Assembly: GCF_016743815.1 (NCBI RefSeq)
Contig: NZ_CP061035.1
Coordinates: forward strand, 436,501-500,500
Direction of reading: 5' to 3'
Length of the DNA: 64,000 nucleotides
Origin: Sphingomonas aliaeris
GTDB lineage: Bacteria; Pseudomonadota; Alphaproteobacteria; Sphingomonadales; Sphingomonadaceae
The first letter of the stretch is position 1; each line of letters starts with the position of its first letter. This document shows positions 17,172-25,382 of the stretch, piece after piece. Made by a program: the position numbers and the translations under genes. The notes below the pieces were generated by a model that was not told the DNA's origin, searched no databases, and worked only from the letters and a program-made list of their open reading frames with translations.

Positions 17172-18383
17172 TCAAGCCGCGATGTCCCGACCCAGCTGCT
17201 GAAGCCGTGGTCGCAGACTGTTGACCATTTGGTTGGCGGCTTTGCTCATCCAGCGTCTTTGCTCCACTTCTGTTCTGTCATCCCATGGGTCTGGTGACGG
17301 TATCGACAGGCCAATGCCGGGTGCGTCACCCTCGACCCAATTCGGTGCGCCCAAATCTTGGGCTTTGAACTCTCCGTCGATTGTCTCGCGGTCATGGAGT
17401 ATCGCAGCCCAAAGCTTCTGACCTTCGGCCCCATCAAATCGCACGTACGTCCCGATCGTGCCTTGAGTGCTGCTGCGATATACATTTACGTAGAGTCCGT
17501 GCGGTAACGGTACCTTCAGCCACCCTGTGCCGCCCCAACGGGGCGGGGGTTGGCCCGGGTCATCAAACACTGTCTCGGCCGTAAATGCAGCCATAAACGC
17601 TTGCCAGCGTGTGACCGCCTTGGTCGTGTTGCGCGGTACTGCATCGGTACGATCGATGCTCGGGGAACTCGGGGTCGCAGACTCGATCGCCGACCCGGGG
17701 ATCTCGGATCGGATGACCCAGCGTTCGATCGTCGCGGTCTGTGCCAAGACGCGAGGATGCACGATCAGATGCTCTGCTCCAGCCGTATCGGTGTGGCGGT
17801 ATTCCGCCATCTCAATGAGCGCGAAGCTGAACGCCAGGCCCGGCTGATCACGCAGATATTCGCCGATCCTCCTCGTCCCCTCTGCGATCCCGTCTCCGAC
17901 GATCAGCAGCAAGAACCTGCCCGCGGCCAAATCGCGGGATACGCGGTCGACGAACTCTGCCTCGCCGAGCGTTCCGCCAGCCTCGCTCGCCAACGCATGA
18001 AGCACGTTGCCCTGGCGTTTGGTTGCAATCGACACCTGCCGTTGCAGATCCTCATACCCAAACCTGCTGATCTCACGAGCATAGTCCAGGATCTGTCCAA
18101 CGACCTCGCGTCGTGCCTGTGGGTTACGCCAGAGCTTGCATTCCACAACAACCAGTCGGCCGTGTTCGTCCATCAGCAGGACGTCGACAAAGCCGACGCC
18201 GGGGATCGACAGCTCCTTCGTCACCGTGATGAGCCGACCATAGCTCGGGTCGAGGTCATGGACCGGCAGCATTTCGGGATGGTCTGCGATCATATCACGA
18301 AGCGTGGCTTCTCGCCGTGCTTCGCCCTGCGGCACGCGTCTTACCACCTGCGCCGCGTCATTCTCGATTAGTACCAGCGTCAT
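17172..18383 (-). CDS. PD-(D/E)XK nuclease-like protein
   Basis: This 403-residue protein starts at ATG 18383, which has GGAGG eight bases upstream; the open frame extends further but without support. Residues about 50-110 carry the restriction-nuclease-like core: GFVDVLLMDEHGRLVVVECK, then QILDYA. The first acidic residue is the Asp of VDVLL and the E-x-K pair is in VECKL. The C-terminal half (about 255-400) is a separate domain rich in Trp and Gly (WVEGDAPGIGLS, WDDRTEVEQRR), similar in style to DUF4268. It lies 46 bases upstream of the DUF2779 gene on the same strand, so the two may be co-transcribed. A nuclease acting on foreign or damaged DNA is likely but not shown. Confidence 0.72.
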   Translation of the reverse strand: MTLVLIENDAAQVVRRVPQGEARREATLRDMIADHPEMLPVHDLDPSYGRLITVTKELSIPGVGFVDVLLMDEHGRLVVVECKLWRNPQARREVVGQILDYAREISRFGYEDLQRQVSIATKRQGNVLHALASEAGGTLGEAEFVDRVSRDLAAGRFLLLIVGDGIAEGTRRIGEYLRDQPGLAFSFALIEMAEYRHTDTAGAEHLIVHPRVLAQTATIERWVIRSEIPGSAIESATPSSPSIDRTDAVPRNTTKAVTRWQAFMAAFTAETVFDDPGQPPPRWGGTGWLKVPLPHGLYVNVYRSSTQGTIGTYVRFDGAEGQKLWAAILHDRETIDGEFKAQDLGAPNWVEGDAPGIGLSIPSPDPWDDRTEVEQRRWMSKAANQMVNSLRPRLQQLGRDIAA

Positions 18384-18474
18384 AGTCGCGCCTCCGGTTT
18401 GGGGGCGCGCCGCTCTCGCTAATGGCTTCCTCGTCGCGCCTATGTCCACTCGGGGCGACGGCCGAAGCCGGATG

Positions 18475-18623
18475 TTAGTAACCTGTTACGCACAGGCGCA
18501 TGCGCCTTTACCGTTGCCGGCTGGACATGCGCGCATGCCACCCGGCCTCCAGCAAAGCTGCGACCGAGCATGCGTAAAGGGGTTACTAAGCCCCACCTCC
18601 GGGCTTTCACCGGAGGCAGGGGC
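18475..18623. repeat. Dense palindrome cluster, MITE-like or structured RNA
   Basis: Long imperfect inverted repeats, TTAGTAACC-TG-TTACGCA at 18475-18492 and its complement TGCGTAA-AGG-GGTTACTAA at 18571-18589, flank two perfect palindromes: AGGCGCATGCGCCT (18494-18507) and CATGCGCGCATG (18526-18537). Immediately after comes a very strong hairpin, GCCCC-A-CCTCCGG, loop, CCGGAGG-CA-GGGGC (18590-18623). No target duplication is evident. The cluster lies about 90 bases upstream of the nuclease gene at 18383. Confidence 0.75.
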
Positions 18624-19342
18624 AATTTGCTCGCTACGCGGCGCGACGCAAGTCAATTCGACCGAGATGGCGCCATGAAGGGAGCGCGAGTTTTTACGAA
18701 AGCGGTCCTGTACCGTTCGTCCCCACGTTTTGTCCGCGTTTGGTGGAGAACGGCCTGACCGCTTTGCGGCGGAAACGGGCGTAAGCAGACGTTCGTTCAG
18801 GCGTCTAGACAGGTCTATACCGCTCCGGACGAGTCCATAAAAAGGCATCGTTCATATCGCGGCCAGGAGGTTGCATAGCGCGAGCTCGTTAGGATCCCGT
18901 AGGACGCTATGTCCGCCTATGGTTTGGCCGAGCTCGTCGAGGACGGCGCGCCACTCGTCCAGTGCGTCGGCGCCAGCCGGTCACCAATGCGCAACGTGCC
19001 CGGCTAGCGCCCAACAATGGCCTTGCGCCGCGAACGCAGCATCGCGCGCCGTCAGATGTTACGCACCGTGATCAAACCCGGCAACACCCAGCGGCGTGTT
19101 AACGCGAGGCGTCACATCCGGCCACGAGGATCGCGGCCCTTGTCAAAGTTGATAACATTTTGACGTTGGTGGCGGAGCACCTGCTCAGGAAAGTCCCGCG
19201 ATTACCGCGCCAATGGTTCCGATCCGCATCATTACTAATGTGCCGAGACGTTCAGCCGACTGGACAGCACCAAACGCGTCGTGTGACGATTAAAGCCGAC
19301 CGAGCGCTTTTCGTCCCCGTCCGCCGGGTACAGAATGACACT
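18624..19342. other. Gene-free stretch with a decayed ORF
   Basis: No intact gene is visible in these 719 bases. The only coding trace I can support is the broken minus-strand frame at 18852-19058, listed separately. The rest has short open frames only and no recognisable motif. Confidence 0.5.
18852..19058 (-). pseudogene. Decayed small ORF with in-frame TGA
   Basis: Read on the minus strand, one frame gives HLTARDAAFAAQGHCWALAG, a TGA at 18981-18983, then GADALDEWRAVLDELG, GGHSVLRDPNELALCNLL and a stop at 18852. Amino-acid composition is protein-like on both sides of the internal stop, and there is no start codon in frame downstream of the TAA at 19059-19061. This looks like the end of a gene degraded by a nonsense change. 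I do not recognise the family. Confidence 0.35.
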
Positions 19343-20446
19343 TCAGCTTCGCACATCCCCGCCGCCGAAAACGACCTGGTTGCGCATGGCAGGCGCGAAC
19401 AGCCCGTAAAGAAACGGCATAGCGTTACCGCTCACCGCGTCGAGCGCGGCAAGATGCTCCGGGGAGAGAGTGAGGCTGAGCGCGGCGACATTGTCGGTTA
19501 CCTGCTCCGCCCGGCTCACGCCCATCAGTGTCGATGCGACTCCTAGCCGCCCGGCCACCCAGGACAAAGCGACGCGCGCCGGCGTCTCGTCGATCGCTGC
19601 AGCGACGCGCTTCAGGACGTCGAGGATCCGCCAGTTGCGCTCGGTGAACAGCGTGTCGCCGAACGGATTGTCGCCATCGAGCCGCTTGTCGTGGACGGGC
19701 CGCGCCGTGTCGTCCTGCCCGGCCTGATTGGGAACGCCGCCGGCACGCTTCGGGCCCGCTTCGACGGTCGCACGGTCGTATTTGCCGGTGAGCAGCCCGT
19801 AAGCGAGGGGGCTCCACGGCACGAGACCCATGCCGGCCGATCGGGCGAGCGGTAAATGCTCGGCCTCGACGCCGCGGTCGACCAGCGAGTAGAAATATTG
19901 CAAGCCGATCGGTGCCGGATCGCCCTGTACCCGTGCCAGCGTCGCGACTTCGGCGACGAACCAGGCGGGGGTGTTCGAGATGCCCCAATAGCGTATCTTT
20001 CCCGTCGCGACGAGGGCGGTCATCGTCCGCAACAGTTCATCGGCCGGTGTGACGCCGTCCCAGACATGCACCCAGTACAGGTCGATAAAGTCCGTGCGGA
20101 GCCGGCGAAGCGATCCCTCGACGGACGCCAATATGTGGCGCGCGCCATTGCCGCCTGCGTGATAGCCGCGGCCGGTCGCAAACCCTGATTTCGTCGCGAG
20201 GACCAGCCTGTCGCGCGACTGCTGCGTCGCGACGAACGTGCCGACCATCTCCTCCGATCGGCCGCCCGCATAGACGTCGGCGGTGTCGATGAAATTGCCG
20301 CCGAGTTCCGTATATCGATCGAACACTGCGCGGCTGCCGCTCTCGTCCAGCCCCCATCGCGGGGTGCCGAAGGTCATCGTGCCGAGCGCCAGCGGGCTGA
20401 CGAGAAGACCGGAACGGCCGAGCGGGCGATAGGTGTCGAGGTTCAT
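19343..20446 (-). CDS. Aldo/keto reductase
   Basis: This 367-residue NADPH-dependent oxidoreductase is an (alpha/beta)8 barrel. It has YRPLGRSGLLVSPLALGTM at the start, NFIDTADVYAGGRSEE (catalytic Asp and Tyr, about 50-65), LATKSGF (Lys, about 82-88) and the WVHVWDGVTP region in place of the usual His motif. SRAEQV near the end is a cofactor-binding segment. The start is ATG 20446; the open frame continues upstream but into the divergent promoter. It is divergent from a LysR regulator that probably controls it. The substrate is unknown; AKRs of this type often reduce xenobiotic aldehydes or sugars. Confidence 0.88.
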   Translation of the reverse strand: MNLDTYRPLGRSGLLVSPLALGTMTFGTPRWGLDESGSRAVFDRYTELGGNFIDTADVYAGGRSEEMVGTFVATQQSRDRLVLATKSGFATGRGYHAGGNGARHILASVEGSLRRLRTDFIDLYWVHVWDGVTPADELLRTMTALVATGKIRYWGISNTPAWFVAEVATLARVQGDPAPIGLQYFYSLVDRGVEAEHLPLARSAGMGLVPWSPLAYGLLTGKYDRATVEAGPKRAGGVPNQAGQDDTARPVHDKRLDGDNPFGDTLFTERNWRILDVLKRVAAAIDETPARVALSWVAGRLGVASTLMGVSRAEQVTDNVAALSLTLSPEHLAALDAVSGNAMPFLYGLFAPAMRNQVVFGGGDVRS

Positions 20447-20541
20447 GATGGCATCCTGCGTTGCATCGTCTCCAGATGGACGCCGGACAGCGCGAGGATT
20501 AGACCATCTACCGCGCATGGGCTGCTGAAGGATTTTCAGGA

Positions 20542-21429
20542 ATGGATCGTGATCTGTGGTCCGGTCTCGCGGTGTTCGAAACGATCGTCGAAGCCGGCAG
20601 CTTCGCGCGCGCGGCGACGCGTCTTGGTCTGTCCGCCTCCGCCCTGAGCCATAAGATGCGATCGCTGGAGACGAAACTGGGTGTTCGGTTGCTCGATCGT
20701 ACCACCCGCTCGCTGGCGCCGACCCCCGCCGGCGAGGAACTGCTGGCGCGGTTGAGGCCGGCGATCGCATCCGTCGCGAGCGCGCTGACCGACCTGGACA
20801 ATGCCCGCGAACGGCCGGCAGGGCGTATCCGGGTCAGTGCGCACCGGGTTGCAGCCATCTACGCAATCCTGCCGCGTCTGGCCGAATTTGCGCGCGCCTA
20901 TCCCGACATCGCCGTCGAACTGGTGGTCGACGACGGGTTCGTCGATATCGTCGCCGACCGCTTCGATTGCGGGGTCCGGCACGCCCAGACGCTGCAGGCC
21001 GACATGATATCGGTGCGCATCAGTGCGCCGGTGCCGCTGGTCTTCGTCGCAGCCCCAACCTACCTCGCCGATCATCCCGCCCCCGCCGATCCCGACGATA
21101 TCGTCGCGCATCGTTGTCTGTGTTACCGGTACACCTCATCCGGTGTCGTACACCGCTGGGAATTCGAGCGGGATGGCCGGACGGTGGAAAGGTCGGTCCG
21201 AGGCGACTTCATCACCAACGATATCGACGTGATGCGCGACGCCGCAGTGGCAGGGTTGGGGGTGACGTGCCTGCCGTTACCACATGCCGAGCTGCAACTA
21301 GCCGATGGGGCGCTGGTTGAAGTGCTGGCCGGATGGGCACCCACACTGCCACCGAACCACCTTTACTATCCGAGCCGACGTCAACCGACTGCCGCCTTCC
21401 AAGCCTTTGTGAGGGCCATGCGCGTATGA
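20542..21429 (+). CDS. LysR-family transcriptional regulator
   Basis: This 295-residue protein has a winged HTH at residues 1-60 (LAVFETIVEAGSFARAATRLG, SASALSHKMRSLE) followed by the periplasmic-binding-like effector domain (GRIRVSAHRVAAI, ELVVDDGFVDIVADRFDCGVR). The subtype resembles CrgA/DsdC-like regulators that act on oxidoreductase genes. It is divergently transcribed from the aldo/keto reductase with 95 bases between the starts, the usual LysR arrangement, and probably regulates both itself and the reductase in response to a substrate. Confidence 0.92.
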   Translation: MDRDLWSGLAVFETIVEAGSFARAATRLGLSASALSHKMRSLETKLGVRLLDRTTRSLAPTPAGEELLARLRPAIASVASALTDLDNARERPAGRIRVSAHRVAAIYAILPRLAEFARAYPDIAVELVVDDGFVDIVADRFDCGVRHAQTLQADMISVRISAPVPLVFVAAPTYLADHPAPADPDDIVAHRCLCYRYTSSGVVHRWEFERDGRTVERSVRGDFITNDIDVMRDAAVAGLGVTCLPLPHAELQLADGALVEVLAGWAPTLPPNHLYYPSRRQPTAAFQAFVRAMRV

Positions 21430-21581
21430 TCGCGAGCGTCCTTTGACATAATCAAGGTGGCTGATCAGCGGGTTGAACATGGGACGCTTCGCTATCAGGT
21501 CCGAAGATATGCCAGTTTTTGAATGAGTGTCTGAAATTGGTGAACGAACGGAGTATCCGAAAGGACCGCAAATAGGTTAAT

Positions 21582-22214
21582 TCAGACCTCGGTTCGTTCT
21601 GCCAGTTCTAGCGCATCCTCAACATCCACCCCAAGGTAACGTACCGTGCTGTCGATTTTGGCGTGGCCGAGCAATATCTGGACCGCCCTCAGATTGCCGG
21701 TCGCCTTGTAAATGATCGACGCTTTTGTTCGTCTTAGAGAGTGGGTACCGTAATCCTGCGGCTGGAGACCGATAGCAACTACCCATTCCCGAACAAGGCG
21801 GGCATATTGGCGCGTGCTCAAATGACTCATATAATCGTTTCGACTTGGGAAAATGTAGTCTCTTAGCGTACCGCCGCGCCGCTCCAGCCACGCGCGTATG
21901 CTCTTTCGAGCCGTGTCCATCAACTCAAATTGAACCGGCCGATTGGTCTTCTGCTGCACTATGATCGCTCGGTCGCGAACGCGTGCGCCCGATACTACAT
22001 CGCCGATCCGAACTTTGACGATGTCGCAACCGCGTAACTTGCTGTCGATCGCGAAGTCGAAAAGCGCCCGGTCGCGTAATCGCCGGTGCTGGTCCAACCA
22101 GAAGCGTGTTGCCCAGACCTGCTGCTGTTTCAGGGCACGCTTAGCACCGATCAGGTGTCCTTCATTCCAAGGGCGGCGTTCGGCAAATCCAGGATCAAGC
22201 GGCGAGTGCCCCAT
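21582..22214 (-). CDS. Short tyrosine recombinase/integrase
   Basis: This 210-residue protein is essentially a lone catalytic domain. The first Arg is in SKLRGCDIV (about 59), a Lys in QQKTNRP, the HSLRR His-x-x-Arg box is near 168-172, LLGH is near 191, and the nucleophile Tyr is in STVRYLGV. A core-binding domain like that of lambda integrase is absent or very short. GGAG lies eight bases before ATG 22214. It lies opposite a large serine recombinase 360 bases away, so the neighbourhood is a recombination hot spot. Its target site is unknown. Confidence 0.85.
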   Translation of the reverse strand: MGHSPLDPGFAERRPWNEGHLIGAKRALKQQQVWATRFWLDQHRRLRDRALFDFAIDSKLRGCDIVKVRIGDVVSGARVRDRAIIVQQKTNRPVQFELMDTARKSIRAWLERRGGTLRDYIFPSRNDYMSHLSTRQYARLVREWVVAIGLQPQDYGTHSLRRTKASIIYKATGNLRAVQILLGHAKIDSTVRYLGVDVEDALELAERTEV

Positions 22215-22574
22215 AGCTCATCTCCAAGAGGCTGTATCGTTCGATAAAACTATCCGGTCAGAGCTAATAGTCAATTTGCAAATTAGGTTTTCGCGTTGCG
22301 AACTAACAAAAAGAGAGGAAACAATGACATGGAGTCCTGCCTTTGGGGTTAAAACACCCTCGTTAAAGGTCCTCTCGATTGGAGGAATTGGAATCAAGCT
22401 CAAGTTTTGTTGTCTTACAAGGTACCTTGAAGGCTGGCGGCTTTTATCGTCGCTTTGATCGGGCGAGGTTGGCTTTGCCGAATGTCCAAACTGCGTGATG
22501 GGCAAAAGCGGGATTGCAGCAGTCACCAATGACGCTGATACATTATTTTTGGATCAATAGACTGGGCAGGTGGT
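22215..22574. other. Stretch between two recombinases, possible small ORF
   Basis: This holds the divergent promoters of the tyrosine and serine recombinases. A 44-codon open frame at 22324-22458 starts MTWSPAFGV after a good ribosome site (GAGAGGAAACA) and might be a small gene, but no family is recognised. A 12-bp palindrome, CAAGGTACCTTG (22418-22429), lies inside it. Either feature could be part of a recombination or control site. Confidence 0.35.
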
Positions 22575-24095
22575 ATGCAGTCGATATGTCGTAATACTCT
22601 CGTAAGTGCGTATTCCTACCTCCGGTTCAGCAGTCCAGATCAGCGTGCCGGCGATAGCATCCGACGGCAGACATCTCTCGCAATAGCTTACGCTGAGGAA
22701 TTTGGCTTAAAACTTGATGAGCATTTGACCTATCGAGATTTCGGCATTTCCGGTTTTAGAGGTGAAAATGCCTCCTCTGGCCGCCTAGGCGACTTCTTAA
22801 CCGCCGTCTCGGCAGGCCTAGTGCCTGTGGGCAGCGTTCTTTTGGTCGAAAACCTAGACCGCTTGAGTCGCGATAGCGCGCTGCACGCCCAAAACCTTCT
22901 TACTCAAATCGTTCTCGCTGGCGTGTCAGTAGTGACGCTATCAGATCGAAGGACGTACTCGGTTGAAGAGTTACGCCGAGATCCGATGGGCCTCATATTC
23001 GCGTTGATAAATTTCATCCGCGCCAACGAGGAGAGCGAACTTAAATCGTCTAGGGCCAAAGCAAATTGGGTCGCCAAACGGTCGACTGCCTTGGCAAAGC
23101 CGCTGACGGCGAAGTGCCCTGTCTGGCTCATGCTGGACAAAGGTAGCGGAAAGTTCGTTGAGGTTCATGATCGTGTCCAGGCCGTTCGAAGGATTTTCAA
23201 CCTCGTTGACGAAGGCAAAACTTTCACCGCCATTGCCGAAACGTTGAACAGGGAAAAAGCACCTACGCCGCAGGCGAACATCGCTTGGACGCGTCATGCA
23301 GTAAGTACGATTGTGGGTTTCAGCGCCGTGGTCGGGACATACGTTCCCCACTACCAGGCTTTTGAGAACGGCCGCTCCGTAAGGCGCCCCTTGAAGCCAA
23401 TTCCGAACTATTACCCGTCGATTGTAACTGACGAGCAGTTCGCGCGAGCCCAGGCATGCAGAATGGCAGCATATACGAGTGGTCGGAGCACCGTTGGGTA
23501 CCTCCTTCAGAATCTGGCTAAGTGCGCGATTTGCAATCAGTGGATGAAAATTGTTCGCCGTGCGGAGAATGGACCGAGCATGGTATGTGCTGCGGCGGTA
23601 GCCGGCATGGCGGACCACTACAAAGAGTTTCCCTATTTACCAATCGACGCAATCTTGCGGCAAACTCTTCCGGAGATACTGAGCAGTTTTTCGTATGAAA
23701 GCGCGCGCTATGGAACAAGTACTAGGCTGATAACGGCTCAAAATGGCGTCGATCGGGCCCGGCGCGCGATCAAGGATCGTGGTCAATCCTCCCGTGGAAT
23801 AGAGGCGATGGACCACGCTAGGTCGACACTTGTCGCTGCAGAGGAAGAGATGCGCGACGCAGCCGAAAATTACGAAAGCCGCCCATCCGTCGCGGCAATC
23901 CGGCAGGTGTCGACCGCGCTGGAATGCCTAGCCGATGGTGTGCTTACCGTAAGAAGCGCCCTCCTAGTGAACCGTGCGCTTGTGACGATGTTCTCGGACG
24001 CGAAAATTACCGGAACGCCAGCGATCCTCGAAATGCGCGAGGTAGGAGGGTTCGTTCATCAATTACCGATTCACAGTGCGCCGAAACTCACCTGA
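22575..24095 (+). CDS. Large serine recombinase
   Basis: This 506-residue protein has an N-terminal resolvase domain: YSYLRFSSPDQ with the nucleophile Ser near residue 19-20, DFGISGFRG, and LLVENLDRLSRD near 88-99. A recombinase domain follows (AVRRIFNLVDEGKTFTAIAETLN, about 210-232), then a partial zinc ribbon (CAICNQWM near 321) with only one further Cys in the place of the usual second pair, and a coiled coil. Such enzymes integrate or excise islands and phages. It is followed by the two-HTH regulator, and I could not define attachment sites. It may have mobilised part of the 21.5-28 kb region. Confidence 0.9.
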   Translation: MQSICRNTLVSAYSYLRFSSPDQRAGDSIRRQTSLAIAYAEEFGLKLDEHLTYRDFGISGFRGENASSGRLGDFLTAVSAGLVPVGSVLLVENLDRLSRDSALHAQNLLTQIVLAGVSVVTLSDRRTYSVEELRRDPMGLIFALINFIRANEESELKSSRAKANWVAKRSTALAKPLTAKCPVWLMLDKGSGKFVEVHDRVQAVRRIFNLVDEGKTFTAIAETLNREKAPTPQANIAWTRHAVSTIVGFSAVVGTYVPHYQAFENGRSVRRPLKPIPNYYPSIVTDEQFARAQACRMAAYTSGRSTVGYLLQNLAKCAICNQWMKIVRRAENGPSMVCAAAVAGMADHYKEFPYLPIDAILRQTLPEILSSFSYESARYGTSTRLITAQNGVDRARRAIKDRGQSSRGIEAMDHARSTLVAAEEEMRDAAENYESRPSVAAIRQVSTALECLADGVLTVRSALLVNRALVTMFSDAKITGTPAILEMREVGGFVHQLPIHSAPKLT

Positions 24096-24166
24096 TGATT
24101 TTATGGATTTTTTACGTTACCGGATCATGCGGTAGGTATATCCAATAAATCGCACGGCGACACGGC

Positions 24167-25336
24167 ATGGAAGAAAACAAGCCTCTGAGGTACCCGGTTT
24201 CCGTTTCTGCGACCGCAAGGGGGCGGCGGCGGAGAGCGGGTTCCATTCCGGATCAGGTTCAACGTCGCCAACACGGTGGCCTTGAAGTCGATCCATATCG
24301 AAATATCGTTTTTCCTAATCGTATCCGGGAACAGCGACTTAAGGCCGGTTTCTTCAAGCTTTTCGGATTGGCCTCTCAAATACCTAACCTGCCCTACATC
24401 AGGCTATCGAAGCTCGAGCGCGGAGAGGTTTTCGCGCGACCGGAGGAGTTGCAGCGGGTTGGCGCTGCCCTTGGGATTGATCCTCGTGATCTGCTTCTCG
24501 ATGTTGAGGATCGCTCTTTCGACATTTCGAGTTGGGCGGAGCCGTTCGGCGAGGGAGCGATCGCCGACAGTATCGAGGAGTTGCAAATGGCGAGCCTTCT
24601 CGCGGCTGCGGTGCGTGCGAAACGCATGGCTGATGAACGCCTGACCGCGGCGACGATGGCCACGGATTACGGTATTCCGCCCGTCATACTCTCCCGGTTA
24701 GAGAATGCGCTAAAAGGCTTAGGCCGCTGGAATAGTGAAACCATAAACAACCTGTGCCGCCTGTTCGGCGTGAACGATCTGACCGAACTTAAAGTCCTCC
24801 TCAATAACCAGCACGAATCCGGCTTCCTTGGGCCGTTTCTAGCCGAGTTGCCGACCGCGGCGAGCAGGCAAGCCCGAACTCGCCAACGTGTTTCCGTGTT
24901 GAGAGAGGCGTTGGATCGTCTGCCGACTTCCGAAGATCAGCCCGCACAATCTGGGGTCGATCCTGATCGGGCTCACCGTAAACTTTCCGTCTTTGGCTCT
25001 CCTCTGGCTGATGGCCTGATCGCAATGACACCGGCAGGCCTTGAGATTGACGCACCGTCGTATGCGGGCGCGCGTGCTTTCGCGCTACGGATCGGGCGCG
25101 CGACCTTGGGTGGTGGGTTACCCGGTCAAGCTACCGTTATCGTAGATCCTGATCGGTTTCCGCAGGCGGGAGGTTTAGCGCTAGTCGAAGAACCCGAAGG
25201 TTATCGTGTTTTCGCCGTGGCAATCGGTAAGGATGGAAGAATGACGGGTTATTCTACGTGCCCAACCAAAGAGGCGCTGTTGGATGACTTCCCAACTGGG
25301 CGTGTAGCTGCGATCGTTGGAGCGATCTTCGTGTGA
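24167..25336 (+). CDS. Two-HTH regulator with S24-like C-terminal domain lacking the protease Ser
   Basis: The protein is up to 389 residues. A first XRE-like HTH spans about 52-110 (NRIREQRLKAG, SKLERGEVFARPEELQRVGAALG). A second spans about 155-205 (TAATMATDYGIPPVILSRLENALKG, NNLCRLFGV). The C-terminus (about 275-389) follows the LexA/cI S24 fold pattern (GQATVIVDPDRFPQAGGLALVEE, GRVAAIVGAIFV), but GRATLG occupies the place of the GDSM nucleophile motif. It therefore probably binds DNA without self-cleavage. It follows the serine recombinase by 71 bases and may control it. The start is uncertain, because the first about 40 residues are low in conservation-like features. Confidence 0.72.
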   Translation: MEENKPLRYPVSVSATARGRRRRAGSIPDQVQRRQHGGLEVDPYRNIVFPNRIREQRLKAGFFKLFGLASQIPNLPYIRLSKLERGEVFARPEELQRVGAALGIDPRDLLLDVEDRSFDISSWAEPFGEGAIADSIEELQMASLLAAAVRAKRMADERLTAATMATDYGIPPVILSRLENALKGLGRWNSETINNLCRLFGVNDLTELKVLLNNQHESGFLGPFLAELPTAASRQARTRQRVSVLREALDRLPTSEDQPAQSGVDPDRAHRKLSVFGSPLADGLIAMTPAGLEIDAPSYAGARAFALRIGRATLGGGLPGQATVIVDPDRFPQAGGLALVEEPEGYRVFAVAIGKDGRMTGYSTCPTKEALLDDFPTGRVAAIVGAIFV

Positions 25337-25382
25337 TGTCGAGCGCTCGGGATAATCGGGATTGATGCAGCGGTGACATCGC

